64,000 bases of DNA from Streptomyces megasporus (GCF_000718985.1 NZ_JODL01000002.1:248001-312000), one strand, 5' to 3'. Numbered from the stretch's first letter, positions 8,348 to 18,167 are shown. Translations and numbers: made by a program. The notes: generated by a model not told the origin, from the letters alone.

Positions 8348-10126
8348 TCAGTCCTTGATCTCGCAGATGGGGGCGCCGGAGCTGATGGACGCCCCGACCT
8401 CGGCGGTCAGGCCCTTGACGGTGCCGGCGCGGTGGGCGGTGATGGGCTGCTCCATCTTCATCGCCTCCAACACCACGACCAGGTCACCCTCGGCCACCTC
8501 CTGGCCCTCCTCGACGGCGACCTTGACGATGGTGCCCTGCATCGGGGAGGCCAGGGTGTCACCGGTGACGGCCGGACCGGACTTCTTGGCCGCCCGCCGC
8601 TTGGGACGGGCCCCGCCGGCCGCCGCGGTGCGGGCCAGCGTCATGCCCAGCGAGGCGGGCAGGGAGACCTCCAGCCGCTTGCCGCCGACCTCGACCACCA
8701 CCGTCTCCCGGCCGGGCTCGTCCTCCTCGACCTCCGCGCCCGCGGCGCCCGCGAACGGCTTGATCTCGTTGACGAACTCGGTCTCGATCCACCGGGTGTG
8801 GACGTCGAACGGCTCCTCGGGGCGACCGTTGACCTCCGGCGCGAAGGCCGGGTCGCGCACCACCGCGCGGTGGAAGGGCAGGGCGGTGGCCATGCCCTCG
8901 ACGGTGAACTCCTCCAGGGCGCGGGCGGCGCGCTCCAAGGCCTGCCGGCGGGTGGCGCCGGTGACGATCAGCTTGGCCAGCAGCGAGTCCCAGGCGGGGC
9001 CGATCACCGAACCGGACTCCACGCCCGCGTCCAGCCGCACCCCAGGGCCGGCCGGCGGGGCGAAGGTGGTCACCGTGCCCGGCGCCGGCAGGAAGTTCCG
9101 GCCCGGGTCCTCGCCGTTGATGCGGAACTCGAAGGAGTGACCGCGCACCGGCGGGTCGTCGTAACCCAGCTCCTCGCCGTCGGCGATCCGGAACATCTCG
9201 CGCACCAGGTCGATGCCGGTGACCTCCTCGGTCACCGGGTGCTCCACCTGGAGGCGGGTGTTGACCTCCAGGAAGGAGATCGTGCCATCCTGGCCGACCA
9301 GGAACTCGCAGGTGCCGGCGCCCACGTAGCCGGCCTCCTTCAGGATGGCCTTGGACGCGCGGTACAGCTCGGCGTTCTGCTCGGCCGTCAGGAACGGCGC
9401 GGGGGCCTCCTCCACCAGCTTCTGGTGGCGCCGCTGGAGGGAGCAGTCGCGGGTGGAGACCACCACGACGTTGCCGTGGGTGTCGGCCAGGCACTGGGTC
9501 TCCACGTGCCGGGGACGGTCCAGGTACCGCTCGACGAAGCACTCGCCGCGGCCGAAGGCGGCCACCGCCTCGCGGACGGCCGACTCGTACAGCTCCGGGA
9601 CCTCCTCCAGGGTGCGGGCGACCTTCAGACCGCGTCCGCCACCGCCGAAGGCGGCCTTGATGGCGATGGGCAGGCCGTGCTCCTCGGCGAAGGCGACGAC
9701 CTCGTCGGCGCCGGAGACCGGGTCGGGGGTGCCCGCGACCAGCGGGGCGCCGGCCCGCTGGGCGATGTGCCGGGCGGCGACCTTGTCGCCCAGGGAGCGG
9801 ATGGCCTGCGGCGGCGGACCGATCCAGGTCAGCCCGGCGTCGAGGACGGCCTGGGCGAACTCGGCGTTCTCCGACAGGAAGCCGTAGCCGGGATGGATCG
9901 CGTCCGCACCGGAATCCTTGGCGGCCTGGAGCACCTTGGCGATGTCCAGATAGCTGGTGGCGGGGGTGTCACCGCCCAGCGCGAAAGCCTCGTCCGCCAC
10001 CTTCACGTGCAGCGCGTCCCGATCCGGGTCGGCGTAGACGGCCACACTCGCGATCCCGGCGTCCCGGCAGGCCCGAGCGACGCGGACAGCGATTTCACCG
10101 CGATTGGCGATGAGCACCTTGCGCAC
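8348..10126 (-). CDS. accA2: acyl-CoA carboxylase alpha subunit (biotin carboxylase plus biotin carrier)
   Basis: ATP-dependent carboxylation of enzyme-bound biotin, used by acetyl- or propionyl-CoA carboxylase. The 592-residue protein starts with the biotin carboxylase fold ([16 protein letters not shown]). It continues with the ATP-grasp lid [12 protein letters not shown], the catalytic region [15 protein letters not shown] and RINGEDP, and ends with a biotinyl domain. That domain carries the acceptor lysine in EAMKMEQP (Lys557). The GTG at 10126 follows a strong AAGGAGGGAG Shine-Dalgarno, rejecting longer upstream frames. A short CCTTG/CAAGG inverted repeat partly covers the Shine-Dalgarno. 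PccB and AccE partners lie 2 kb upstream; BirA, encoded nearby, modifies the lysine. Confidence 0.95.
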   Translation of the reverse strand: MRKVLIANRGEIAVRVARACRDAGIASVAVYADPDRDALHVKVADEAFALGGDTPATSYLDIAKVLQAAKDSGADAIHPGYGFLSENAEFAQAVLDAGLTWIGPPPQAIRSLGDKVAARHIAQRAGAPLVAGTPDPVSGADEVVAFAEEHGLPIAIKAAFGGGGRGLKVARTLEEVPELYESAVREAVAAFGRGECFVERYLDRPRHVETQCLADTHGNVVVVSTRDCSLQRRHQKLVEEAPAPFLTAEQNAELYRASKAILKEAGYVGAGTCEFLVGQDGTISFLEVNTRLQVEHPVTEEVTGIDLVREMFRIADGEELGYDDPPVRGHSFEFRINGEDPGRNFLPAPGTVTTFAPPAGPGVRLDAGVESGSVIGPAWDSLLAKLIVTGATRRQALERAARALEEFTVEGMATALPFHRAVVRDPAFAPEVNGRPEEPFDVHTRWIETEFVNEIKPFAGAAGAEVEEDEPGRETVVVEVGGKRLEVSLPASLGMTLARTAAAGGARPKRRAAKKSGPAVTGDTLASPMQGTIVKVAVEEGQEVAEGDLVVVLEAMKMEQPITAHRAGTVKGLTAEVGASISSGAPICEIKD

Positions 10127-10493
10127 GATGACTCCCTCCTTGAAACAAGGTGAGTTTAGGTATCGGCGACATCGCACGCCGAGTCGCCCTGGGGGGTGAG
10201 CTTGCCCACACGGAAGGTGACCCCCCGGGGCTCGACCGGGGCTCAAAACCCATGTGAGTACACGTTACGCCGGGTTTCCCGGTCCGGCCGGAGATCCCCG
10301 ATGTGGCCAAGGTTACTGTCCGAGCCTGCTGTGGGCGCTGTGGCGACTTTGTGGGGTTCCTACGAACGGCGGGGCGTTTCTTTGCCGGCGCGCGAGGGGT
10401 TCCGCGCCGCATTACCCGTTAGTAGCATGCGCGTTGCCGCACGCGACGTGCCGTTCCGGCACGCCGGTCGCGGACGACGAGGGGCGGGACGCG
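10127..10493. other. intergenic region between accA2 and a small membrane-protein gene
   Basis: This 367-base divergent spacer must carry the accA2 promoter and that of the gene at 10494. A five-base inverted repeat (10138-10150) overlaps the accA2 ribosome-binding site. Otherwise there are only GC-rich short symmetries (for example around 10200-10240). No open frame with a ribosome-binding site, tRNA or known riboswitch was recognised. Confidence 0.5.
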
Positions 10494-10964
10494 ATGCTGC
10501 ACAGACGATCGGTGGCCCTGGTCACGGCCGTGGTGCTCGTGGTGGAGGCCGTCGGAGTGGCGGTGCTCCACTGGGTGCTCGGTGTCATGGTGGAGCGTCA
10601 GAGGATGTCCCTGGACGGGCTCGACCCCCACCTGATGGCCGTCTCGGCGTGGATCGGGGGCGCGGTCCTCGGCGTCTGCCTGCTGGTGTGCGCGGTGCCG
10701 CTGTTCCGCGCGGCCCTGGCCGACCGACCGCCGCGCCGCCTCGCCCGCGCCCTGCTGGTGAGCGTGGCCGTGGCGCACGGCGTCCTCGGCGCGGTCGTCG
10801 CCGCCCTGGTGAGCTGGGCGGCGTTCGCCACCCTGATGGTCGTGTTGGGACTCGTCGTCCTGACCCTGGTCTCCTACGGGCCGGGACGCCCGCCCGCCGA
10901 CACGCCTGCCGAGCCGTCCACCGACACGCCCGCCGAGCCGCCGCTCAGACCCACAACCGGGTGA
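10494..10964 (+). CDS. four-helix membrane protein of unknown function
   Basis: A 156-residue protein with four predicted membrane helices (roughly residues 7-28, 47-68, 82-103 and 108-128) and a Pro/Thr-rich acidic C-terminus in which the DTPAEP(S/P) motif is repeated. No enzyme motif is visible. The chosen ATG at 10494 puts the first helix right at the N-terminus; longer readings add a Cys/Arg-rich stretch with no family look. It converges with maf and the two coding ends overlap by 20 bases. Similar small membrane proteins stand beside maf in other streptomycetes as far as recalled, but no role is known. Confidence 0.7.
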   Translation: MLHRRSVALVTAVVLVVEAVGVAVLHWVLGVMVERQRMSLDGLDPHLMAVSAWIGGAVLGVCLLVCAVPLFRAALADRPPRRLARALLVSVAVAHGVLGAVVAALVSWAAFATLMVVLGLVVLTLVSYGPGRPPADTPAEPSTDTPAEPPLRPTTG

Positions 10965-11559
10965 TGTCCACGCCCAGTTCGGCCAGCAGGCGGCGCAGCA
11001 GCGGCAGGGAGAGCCCGATGACGTTGCCGGGGTCGCCGTCGATGCCGTCGACGAAGGGCGCCGAGCGTCCGTCGAGGGTGAAGGCGCCCGCGACGTGCAG
11101 CGGCTCGCCGCTGGCGACGTAGGCGGCGATCTCCGCGTCGCTCGGTTCACCGAAACGGACGGTCGTGGCGGCGGTCGCGGAGACGCGGCGGTCGGTGGCC
11201 GTGTCCACCACGCAGTGCCCGGTGACCAGGACGCCCGCGCGTCCGCGCATGGCCTTCCAACGGGCGGTGGCCTCCTCGGCGTCCGCGGGCTTGCCCAACG
11301 GCCGGCCGTCCAGCTCCAGCACCGAGTCGCAGCCGACGACGAGCGCGCCTGCGGCCTGCGGACGTTCCGCCACGGCCGCGGCCTTCGCCTCGGCCAGCCG
11401 CAGGGCCAGCTCCGTCGGTGTGGGGGCGTCGATCGCGTCCTCGTCCACCCCGCTGACGATCACCTCGGGCGCCAGACCCGCCTGGCGCAGCAGCCCGAGC
11501 CGGGCGGGTGACCGGGAGGCGAGGACGAGCCGGCGCCGGGAGGCGGTGTCGTGGGCCAT
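10945..11559 (-). CDS. maf: Maf-family nucleoside triphosphate pyrophosphatase
   Basis: Hydrolyses non-canonical or excess nucleoside triphosphates (dTTP/UTP type) to monophosphates. The 204-residue protein has the family's opening [19 protein letters not shown] with the phosphate-binding Ser-x-x-R. It also has the acidic catalytic region [18 protein letters not shown] (Asp as general base) and the C-terminal [19 protein letters not shown]. The ATG at 11559 is chosen because homologues begin about eight residues before RRLVLAS; another ATG three codons upstream (11568) is possible. Its 3' end overlaps the convergent membrane-protein gene. The old link to septum inhibition comes from overexpression data in Bacillus. 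Confidence 0.9.
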   Translation of the reverse strand: MAHDTASRRRLVLASRSPARLGLLRQAGLAPEVIVSGVDEDAIDAPTPTELALRLAEAKAAAVAERPQAAGALVVGCDSVLELDGRPLGKPADAEEATARWKAMRGRAGVLVTGHCVVDTATDRRVSATAATTVRFGEPSDAEIAAYVASGEPLHVAGAFTLDGRSAPFVDGIDGDPGNVIGLSLPLLRRLLAELGVDITRLWV

Positions 11560-11626
11560 ACGGCCCATCCTAGGAAGAGGCGCCGACGGCGCTTCGGGGG
11601 CGTTTCGCGACAGCGGTCGAGAACGG

Positions 11627-11746
11627 TCACAGCAGCAGGAAGACCGCGATCATGGCGACGGCGAGCAGCCAGCCGCTACGGCGGAGCCCGGCCTGGGCGG
11701 AGCGCATCTCCTGGGGTGGTTCGTCGGCTGGATCGGACCAGAGCAT
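11627..11746 (-). CDS. mmpB: 39-residue single-pass membrane peptide, MmpB-like
   Basis: A tiny gene. The peptide begins [18 protein letters not shown], then a basic Leu-Arg-Arg segment, and ends in one membrane helix ([14 protein letters not shown]). The conserved-looking acidic N-terminus and position between maf and accE match, from memory, the streptomycete morphogenic membrane protein MmpB; that identity was not checked. It lies downstream of accE but beyond a strong hairpin, so it may have its own promoter or depend on read-through. The membrane topology is clear. The name is tentative. Confidence 0.65.
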   Translation of the reverse strand: MLWSDPADEPPQEMRSAQAGLRRSGWLLAVAMIAVFLLL

Positions 11747-11769
11747 GGGACCGATCCTCCGGCAGGAGA

Positions 11770-11811
11770 CGGCCCGGGCGCCTGAGTACGGGTACTCAGG
11801 CGCCCGGGCCG
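11770..11811. terminator. 19-bp hairpin after accE
   Basis: Arms 11770-11788 and 11793-11811 are perfectly complementary around a four-base loop. It lies 42 bases past the accE stop and 24 bases before the mmpB-like start, so it probably ends the pccB-accE transcript. Confidence 0.8.
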
Positions 11812-11852
11812 ATCGGCCCCGCGCGGGGCGGGGACCCTCCGTCTCGACGGCC

Positions 11853-12059
11853 TCAGCAGGGCCAGTACGTCGTGGCCCACGCCCGCGGCCCCGGGTGCGG
11901 CAGCCGGCGGCCGGGAACGGTGCGGGCCGGGTCGGACCACTGGGAGGACCGCTCGGCGGCGGGCTCGGCCGCCGCTCGCGCCGCCGCGCGCGTCCGCACC
12001 ACCGCCAGGGCGGCGGCCAGCTCCTCGGGGGTCGGGTTGCCGCGTACGACCTTGATCAC
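11853..12059 (-). CDS. accE: acyl-CoA carboxylase epsilon subunit
   Basis: A 68-residue subunit that stimulates the AccA2-PccB carboxylase complex. It has the family's N-terminal core VVRGNPTPEELAALAV-like pattern (here KVVRGNPTPEELAAALAVV), an Ala/Arg helix and a C-terminal WATTYWPC, close to the usual W...YWP ending. The GTG start is 46 bases past the pccB stop, fitting a pccB-accE operon. Small epsilon subunits are known only from actinobacteria, and their helical N-terminus docks on the carboxyltransferase beta subunit. The call is strong because family ending, size and position all agree. Confidence 0.9.
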   Translation of the reverse strand: MIKVVRGNPTPEELAAALAVVRTRAAARAAAEPAAERSSQWSDPARTVPGRRLPHPGPRAWATTYWPC

Positions 12060-12105
12060 GTGACGGTCTCCTCGCTGTCGAAGGCGGTCGGGGCCCGCGG
12101 GCCGG

Positions 12106-13713
12106 TCAGAGCGGGATGTTGCCGTGCTTCTTCGGCGGCAGGGACTCCCGCTTGGTGCGCAGCGCGCGCAGTCCCCGCACCACGTGGCGCCGGGTGTCGG
12201 ACGGCATCACCACGGCGTCCACGTACCCGCGCTCGGCCGCGACGTACGGGTTGAGGAGCGTGTCCTCGTACTCGGCGGTGAGCCGCGCCCGCAGCTCCTC
12301 CTGCTCCTCGGGCGTGGCGGCGGCGGCCAGGGTCCTGCGGTGCAGGATGTTGACCGCGCCCTGGGCGCCCATCACCGCGATCTGGGCCGTCGGCCAGGCG
12401 AGGTTGAGGTCCGCGCCCAGGTGCTTGGAGCCCATGACGTCGTACGCGCCGCCGAACGCCTTCCGCGTGATGACGGTGATCAGCGGGACCGTCGCCTCGG
12501 CGTAGGCGTAGATCAGCTTGGCGCCGCGCCGGATGATGCCGCCGTACTCCTGGTCGGTGCCGGGCAGGAAGCCGGGCACGTCCACGAAGGTCAGCACCGG
12601 GACGTTGAAGGCGTCGCAGGTGCGCACGAACCGCGCGGCCTTCTCGGACGCGTCGATGTCCAGGCAGCCGGCGAACTGCATCGGCTGGTTGGCCACCACC
12701 CCGACCGGCCGGCCCTCCACCCGCCCGAAGCCGGTGAGGATGTTCGGCGCGAACAGCGGCTGGGTCTCCAGGAACTCGCCGTCGTCCAGCACGTGCTCGA
12801 TCACGGTGTGCATGTCGTACGGCTGGTTGGCCGAGTCCGGGATCAGCGCGTCCAGCGCGCGGTCGGCGTCGGTGACCTCCGTGTCCGCCTCCTCGGGGAA
12901 GGCGGGCGGCTCGGAGAGGTTGTTGGACGGCAGGTAGCTCAGCAGCGCCTTGACGTACTCGATGGCGTCCTTCTCGTCGGAGGCCATGTAGTGCGCGACG
13001 CCGGAGGTGGCGTTGTGGGTGCGGGCGCCGCCCAGCTCCTCGAAGCCCACGTCCTCGCCGGTCACCGTCTTGATGACGTCCGGGCCGGTGATGAACATGT
13101 GCGAGGTCTGGTCGACCATCACCGTGAAGTCGGTGATCGCCGGGGAGTAGACCGCGCCGCCCGCGCACGGGCCCACCACCAGGGAGATCTGCGGGATCAC
13201 CCCGGAGGCGTGGGTGTTGCGGCGGAAGATCTCGCCGTACGCGCCCAGCGAGGCCACCCCCTCCTGGATGCGGGCGCCGCCGGAGTCGTTGATGCCGATG
13301 ACCGGGCAGCCGGTCTTCAGCGCGAAGTCCATCACCTTGACGATCTTCTGGCCGTAGACCTCGCCCAGGGCCCCGCCGAAGACCGTGAAGTCCTGGGAGA
13401 AGACGGCCACCGGACGCCCGTCCACCGTGCCGTAGCCGGTGACGACGCCGTCGCCGTAGGGGCGGTTCCTCTCCAGCCCGAAGTGGGTGGAGCGGTGGCG
13501 GGCGAACTCGTCCAGCTCGACGAAGGACCCCTCGTCCAGGAGCAGGTCGATCCGCTCGCGGGCGGTCAACTTGCCCTTGGCGTGCTGCTTCTCCACGGCG
13601 TGCGCCGAACCCGCGTTGGTGGCCTCCTCGATGCGCCGACGCAGGTCCGCGAGCTTGCCCGCGGTGGTGTGACGCTCGTGGTCCTCGGGGGCTGGGCTCT
13701 GCTGCTCGGACAC
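12106..13713 (-). CDS. pccB: propionyl-CoA carboxylase beta subunit (carboxyltransferase)
   Basis: Transfers the carboxyl group from biotin to propionyl-CoA, giving methylmalonyl-CoA for polyketides and fatty acids. The 535-residue protein has two crotonase-fold halves, with oxyanion glycines in [19 protein letters not shown] and in [14 protein letters not shown]. Residue Asp425 within GGAYDVM corresponds to Asp422 of S. coelicolor PccB, the residue known to favour propionyl-CoA, whereas AccB has Ile. That alignment is by eye. A GTG start with GAGGAG about nine bases upstream sets the N-terminus. accE follows in the same direction, and birA is divergent. Confidence 0.93.
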   Translation of the reverse strand: MSEQQSPAPEDHERHTTAGKLADLRRRIEEATNAGSAHAVEKQHAKGKLTARERIDLLLDEGSFVELDEFARHRSTHFGLERNRPYGDGVVTGYGTVDGRPVAVFSQDFTVFGGALGEVYGQKIVKVMDFALKTGCPVIGINDSGGARIQEGVASLGAYGEIFRRNTHASGVIPQISLVVGPCAGGAVYSPAITDFTVMVDQTSHMFITGPDVIKTVTGEDVGFEELGGARTHNATSGVAHYMASDEKDAIEYVKALLSYLPSNNLSEPPAFPEEADTEVTDADRALDALIPDSANQPYDMHTVIEHVLDDGEFLETQPLFAPNILTGFGRVEGRPVGVVANQPMQFAGCLDIDASEKAARFVRTCDAFNVPVLTFVDVPGFLPGTDQEYGGIIRRGAKLIYAYAEATVPLITVITRKAFGGAYDVMGSKHLGADLNLAWPTAQIAVMGAQGAVNILHRRTLAAAATPEEQEELRARLTAEYEDTLLNPYVAAERGYVDAVVMPSDTRRHVVRGLRALRTKRESLPPKKHGNIPL

Positions 13714-13742
13714 GGGCTGCGGCTCCTCGTCGTGAACGTTTG

Positions 13743-13758
13743 GCTACCGACTCGTAGC
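13743..13758. promoter_or_regulatory. inverted repeat between pccB and birA
   Basis: GCTAC and GTAGC flank a six-base spacer in the 102-base divergent promoter. The core CTACnGAnTCGTAG recurs at 50847-50862 before the TrhA-type gene. It may be an operator or part of the promoters; the evidence is only the symmetry and recurrence. Confidence 0.3.
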
Positions 13759-13815
13759 GTATCGGCGGCCGGGCGGTGCGCAGATGCGGTGTTTGCCACA
13801 CCTACGCTGTCTTGC

Positions 13816-14715
13816 ATGACGCGCGAAGATCCCTCGGACAATCCCTGGTCCGACCTGGACAGGCCGCCCCTGAACGCCGCCGCGCTGCGCCGTGCGCTGG
13901 TGCGTCCCGGGTCGCTGTGGACCTCCGTGGAGGTGGTGCCCGAGACCGGCTCCACCAACACCGATCTCGCCGCGCGGGCGGCGCGGGGCGAGGCCCGGGA
14001 GGGGGCGGTGCTCCTCGCCGAGCGGCAGACCGCCGGACGCGGACGGCTGGAGCGCGCCTGGACGGCGCCCGCCCGCTCGGGGCTGTTCTGCTCCGTCCTG
14101 CTCACCCCGCGGGCGCCCGCGGAGAGGTGGGGCTGGCTCCCGCTGCTCACCGGGGTCGCCACCGCCGCCGCCCTGGCTCGCGCCGCGGGGGTGGACACGG
14201 CGCTGAAGTGGCCCAACGACGTCCTGGTGCGGGTCGGCGGCGAGGAGCGCAAGCTCGGCGGCATCCTCGCCGAGCGGGTGACGCACCCCGACGGGACCGC
14301 CTCCGTGGTGCTCGGCGTCGGGCTCAACGTCTCGCTGCGCGAGGACGAGTTGCCGGTGCCCACGGCCGGCTCGCTGACGCTGGCGGGCGCGCCCGGCACC
14401 GACCGCGACCCGCTGCTGCGGGCCGTGCTCCGGTCGCTGGAGGAGTGGTACGGCCGCTGGCGCGCGGTGGACGGCGACCCGGAGGCGAGCCGGGTCCGGG
14501 AGGCGTACACCGCCGGGTGCGCCACGCTGGGCCGGCGGGTGCGGGCGCTGCTGCCCGGCGACCGCGGGTTGGTGGGCGAGGCGATCGCGGTGGACGGCGA
14601 CGGGCGGCTGGTCCTGGCGAGCGAGGAGGGAGTGCGGCGCCCGGTGGCGGCGGGCGACATCGTGCACCTCAGGCCCGCTCCGGAGGGCCCCCCGGAAGGA
14701 TCGCCGGGAGAGTGA
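13816..14715 (+). CDS. birA: biotin-[acetyl-CoA-carboxylase] ligase
   Basis: Activates biotin with ATP and attaches it to the carrier lysine of AccA2. The 299-residue protein lacks the N-terminal DNA-binding domain of E. coli BirA, so it is a class I, non-regulatory ligase. Motifs include ETGSTNTDLA, the biotinyl-AMP loop AGRGRLERAW, LKWPNDVLV and the lysine segment RKLGGILAE, then VVLGVGLNV. A C-terminal SH3-like domain carries the LGRRVRALLPGD and AVDGDGRLVL stretches. ATG at 13816. It is divergent from pccB, which places enzyme and substrates together. Confidence 0.93.
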   Translation: MTREDPSDNPWSDLDRPPLNAAALRRALVRPGSLWTSVEVVPETGSTNTDLAARAARGEAREGAVLLAERQTAGRGRLERAWTAPARSGLFCSVLLTPRAPAERWGWLPLLTGVATAAALARAAGVDTALKWPNDVLVRVGGEERKLGGILAERVTHPDGTASVVLGVGLNVSLREDELPVPTAGSLTLAGAPGTDRDPLLRAVLRSLEEWYGRWRAVDGDPEASRVREAYTAGCATLGRRVRALLPGDRGLVGEAIAVDGDGRLVLASEEGVRRPVAAGDIVHLRPAPEGPPEGSPGE

Positions 14716-14791
14716 GCCAGGGCACACCTGCCGTATCGTTGAGTCGACCCAGCGCGGTGGGCGCGGCGGCAGTGAGTGGATCGGAAGGGCA

Positions 14792-15877
14792 GTGGACGAC
14801 TCGGGCACCCCAGCCGGAGAGCCGACGACGGACGGTGCGGCGGAGGCCGGCGACGCGGACCGGACCGAGGAGGACCCCCTCGCGCTCCGCATCGAGCAAC
14901 TGATCCTGGGCGCTCCGCGGCAGTACACCCCCTTCCAGGCGGCCCGCGCGGCCGACGTCCCGATGGAGATGGCCGCCCGTTTCTGGCGGGCGATGGGTTT
15001 CGCCGACATCGGTCAGGCCCGGGCGCTGACCGAGGCCGACGTGCTCGCGCTGCGGCGGCTGGCCGGCCTGGTGGAGGCCGGGCTGCTCAGCAAGGCGATG
15101 GCCGTCCAGGTGGCGCGCTCCACCGGGCAGACGACGGCACGGCTGGCGGAGTGGCAGATCGACTCCTTCCTGGAGGGCCTGACCGAGCCGCCCGAGCCGG
15201 GGATGACCCGCACCGAGGTGGCGTACCCGCTGATGGAGCTGTTGCTGCCCGAGCTCCAGGAGTTCCTGGTGTACGTCTGGCGGCGGCAGCTCGCCGCGGC
15301 CACCGGCCGGGTGGCGCAGGACGACGAGGAGATGGTGGACCGGCGGCAGGCGGTCGCCTTCGCCGACCTGGTGGGCTTCACCCGGCTGACCCGCCGGTTG
15401 GAGGAGGAGGAGCTCGGCGAGCTGGTCGAGGCGTTCGAGACCACCGCCGCCGACCTGATCGCCGCGCACGGCGGGCGGCTGATCAAGACCCTCGGCGACG
15501 AGGTGCTCTACGTCGCCGACGACGCGGGCACGGCGGCCGAGATCGGCCTGCGGATGATCGAGACGATGGCCAACGACGCGACGATGCCCGAGCTGCGCGT
15601 GGGCATGGCCTTCGGCACGGTCACCACCCGGATGGGGGACGTCTTCGGCAACACGGTCAACCTCGCCAGCCGACTGACGTCCATAGCTCCCAAGGACGCG
15701 GTGCTGGTCGACGGGGAGCTCCGCGCGGAGCTGGTCTCCTCCGGGCAGGCGCCGGAGTCGGAGAAGGAGACCGACGACGCCTCGGTGTACCGCTTCGCGC
15801 TCCAGCCCCTCTACCAGCGTCCGGTGCGCGGTCTGGGCGTCGTCGAGCCGTGGCTGCTCTCCCGCCGCACCTCCTGA
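14792..15877 (+). CDS. cya: class III adenylate cyclase
   Basis: Makes cAMP from ATP. Residues 30-150 form an all-helical regulatory domain of the kind found in the pH-sensing mycobacterial cyclase Rv1264. The catalytic domain spans about 185-345. Metal-binding aspartates are Asp192 (FADLVGFT) and Asp236 (TLGDEVLY), adenine selection is by Lys232 and Asp283, and the transition-state pair is Asn290/Arg294 (NTVNLASR). All residues needed for adenylate cyclase activity are present. GTG start at 14792 with a GGAAGGGCA-like ribosome-binding site. Streptomycete Cya affects germination and development. It is downstream of birA on the same strand, 76 bases apart. Confidence 0.92.
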   Translation: MDDSGTPAGEPTTDGAAEAGDADRTEEDPLALRIEQLILGAPRQYTPFQAARAADVPMEMAARFWRAMGFADIGQARALTEADVLALRRLAGLVEAGLLSKAMAVQVARSTGQTTARLAEWQIDSFLEGLTEPPEPGMTRTEVAYPLMELLLPELQEFLVYVWRRQLAAATGRVAQDDEEMVDRRQAVAFADLVGFTRLTRRLEEEELGELVEAFETTAADLIAAHGGRLIKTLGDEVLYVADDAGTAAEIGLRMIETMANDATMPELRVGMAFGTVTTRMGDVFGNTVNLASRLTSIAPKDAVLVDGELRAELVSSGQAPESEKETDDASVYRFALQPLYQRPVRGLGVVEPWLLSRRTS

Positions 15878-15990
15878 CGGGCGGCCCGGCCCCCGCCGCG
15901 TCCCGCTCGTCCACAGCCCCTGACCGAACGGGCGGTCGGATGGCATGATGCGCTCCGGAGCAGTGAGCGATCGTTAACCGGAAGGGCTGT

Positions 15991-16827
15991 GTGGACGACG
16001 TGAGCGACATGAGCGACGCGAACGGCGTGGGCGAGGAGCGGTTCGGCGAGTGGGTCGCGGTCCGGCGGGAGGCGGACGGCCACGTCGCCGAGCTGGTGCT
16101 GGACCGACCCAAGGCGATGAACGCCGTCTCCACCGAGATGGCCCGGTGCATCGGCGAGGCGTGCGCCGCCCTCGCCGCCGACCGGCGGGTGCGGGCCGTG
16201 GTGCTCGTCTCCACCCACGAGCGGGCGTTCTGCGTGGGCGCCGACCTCAAGGAGCGCAACTCCTTCACCGACGCGGACCTGGCGCGGCAGCGGCCGTACG
16301 CCCGCGCCGCCTACACCGGGGTGCTGGAGCTGCCGATGCCCACCGTCGCCGCCGTGCACGGGTTCGCGCTCGGCGGCGGTTTCGAGCTGGCCCTGTCCTG
16401 CGACCTGATCGTCGCCGACCCCACCGCCGTGGTCGGTCTGCCGGAGGTGTCCGTCGGGGTGATCCCCGGCGGGGGCGGCACCCAGCTCCTGCCGCGCCGG
16501 GTGGGCGCGGCCCGCGCCGCGGAGCTGATCTTCACCGCGCGGCGGGTGGAGGCCGCCGAGGCCCGCGAGCTGGGGCTGGTGGACCACCTGGTGGCCGAGG
16601 GTGAGGACCGCGCCGAGGCGCTGGCCCTGGCCCGGCGCATCGCCGCCAACTCCCCGGTGGGCCTGCGGGCGGCCAAGCGGGCGCTGCGCACCGGCTGGGG
16701 CATGGACCTGCGCGCCGGCCTGGAGGTGGAGGACGCGGCCTGGCGCTCGGTGGCGTTCTCCGGGGACCGGGCTGAGGGCGTGGCGGCCTTCAACGAGAAG
16801 CGGGCCCCGCGCTGGCCCGGGGAGTGA
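15991..16827 (+). CDS. enoyl-CoA hydratase/isomerase family protein
   Basis: Crotonase-fold enzyme of 278 residues acting on acyl-CoA. It has an N-terminal LDRPKAMNAVS, the oxyanion segment FCVGADLKERN, VHGFALGGGFELALSCDLI with the first catalytic Glu, and LPEVSVGVIPGGGGTQLL with the second. Both catalytic glutamates are retained, so hydratase activity is likely. The exact chain-length or pathway is unknown. The GTG at 15991 adds about 20 polar residues before the domain, and in-frame ATG codons 15 and 21 bases later are possible alternatives. Proximity to carboxylase genes may be coincidental. Confidence 0.88.
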   Translation: MDDVSDMSDANGVGEERFGEWVAVRREADGHVAELVLDRPKAMNAVSTEMARCIGEACAALAADRRVRAVVLVSTHERAFCVGADLKERNSFTDADLARQRPYARAAYTGVLELPMPTVAAVHGFALGGGFELALSCDLIVADPTAVVGLPEVSVGVIPGGGGTQLLPRRVGAARAAELIFTARRVEAAEARELGLVDHLVAEGEDRAEALALARRIAANSPVGLRAAKRALRTGWGMDLRAGLEVEDAAWRSVAFSGDRAEGVAAFNEKRAPRWPGE

Positions 16828-16926
16828 GCCGGGAACGAGTGGGCACCAGGTTCGGGGGGCCGGTGTGAGCCGGTCGGCGGCCCGGAAGGAAGGCCCATAA
16901 CCTGGGTCGTATGAGTTGGGTACGGC

Positions 16927-18093
16927 ATGGGTGACGACGCGCGATTGAGGGCCGTGGTGGCGCTGGCGCAGGCGATGGCCGCCGCCCCCGCCCTGCGCGA
17001 CGTCGCCCGTGCCGCCGCCGAGGGCGCGCGGGTCGCGATGGACGGCTCCTTCGCCGCCGTCTCCGTCTGGGAGCGCGAGCGCGGACGGCTGCGGGTGCTG
17101 GCGAACGTGGGGAAGCTGCGCGGGGACGAGGAGGAGTTCCCCGAGGACGAGTCGTACCCCGTCCACGACTTTCCGGAGATCGCCGGCCTTCCGTACCGGC
17201 GCCGGTCGGGCGAGGGCGAGCCGTGCGCCTGGGTGGAGTCGGCCGACGGGCCGTGGGACGGTGCGGGCCCGCCCGGGACGCGGCGGGCGGCCGTGCTGCG
17301 CCGCCGCGGGCGGGGCTGTTGCGTGGTGGCCCCGATCGTGCTGCACGGGCGGGCGTGGGGCGAGCTGTACGTGGCGCGGGAGCCCGGCCGACCCGTCTTC
17401 GACCGTGCCGACGCCGACTTCGCCACCGTGCTGGCGTCGGTGGTGGCGGCCGGGATCGCCCAGACGGAGCGGTTGGAGGAGGTGCGCCGGCTGGCCTTCA
17501 CCGACCCCCTCACGGGCCTGGCGAACCGACGGGCGGTGGACGTGCGCCTGGACGAGGCGCTGGAGCGGCACCGGGCGGACGGGACGGTGGTGAGCCTGTT
17601 GGTCTGTGACGTCAACGGACTCAAGGCGGTCAACGACGAACTGGGCCACGAGGCGGGCGACCGGCTGCTGGAACGATTCGCCTCGGTGCTGTCGCTGTGC
17701 GGCGCGATGCTCCCGGAGACGCTGGTCGCCCGGTTGGGCGGGGACGAGTTCTGTCTGCTGGCGGTGGGGCCGTCGGCCGACGAGGTGGTCCGCGTCGCGG
17801 ACGAGGTCTGCCGTCGGGCCGCCGAGCTGGAGCCGGGCGAGGGGGTCGCCTGCGGACTGGCCTCCACGGGGGACCCGATAGGTCCGGTCCGCTCGGCCCG
17901 TCGGCTGTTCCGTCTCGCCGACGCCGCCCAGTACCGCGCGAAGGCCGCCCGCACGGCCAAACCGGTGGTGGCGGGGCGCGAGGGCGCGCGGGAGACGGAG
18001 GAGACCGAGGACGCCGTGATCCGCCTGGCGGACGCGGCGGAGACGGCCCGGCCGGCGGGCGACCGCCGCCGCATCCGGGGTCTGGACGTGTGA
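16927..18093 (+). CDS. GAF-GGDEF diguanylate cyclase
   Basis: Likely makes cyclic di-GMP. Residues 10-180 read as a GAF sensor domain and 188-345 as GGDEF, with the exact active motif GGDEF at 271-275 and FTDPLTGLANRR at the domain start. The inhibitory I-site RxxD expected five residues before GGDEF is absent (PETL), so product feedback should be missing. No EAL domain or membrane segment is seen, so it is a cytosolic synthase whose input comes through GAF. Streptomycetes encode GAF-GGDEF proteins in their developmental c-di-GMP network, but a specific cdg name is not assigned. ATG at 16927. Confidence 0.88.
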   Translation: MGDDARLRAVVALAQAMAAAPALRDVARAAAEGARVAMDGSFAAVSVWERERGRLRVLANVGKLRGDEEEFPEDESYPVHDFPEIAGLPYRRRSGEGEPCAWVESADGPWDGAGPPGTRRAAVLRRRGRGCCVVAPIVLHGRAWGELYVAREPGRPVFDRADADFATVLASVVAAGIAQTERLEEVRRLAFTDPLTGLANRRAVDVRLDEALERHRADGTVVSLLVCDVNGLKAVNDELGHEAGDRLLERFASVLSLCGAMLPETLVARLGGDEFCLLAVGPSADEVVRVADEVCRRAAELEPGEGVACGLASTGDPIGPVRSARRLFRLADAAQYRAKAARTAKPVVAGREGARETEETEDAVIRLADAAETARPAGDRRRIRGLDV

Positions 18094-18167
18094 CCGCCGC
18101 CCCGGTCCCGGGCCGGGCGTCGCCCAGGCCGTGACAGAACTCGATTCACTCTTTAGTGTGCCTGAAT

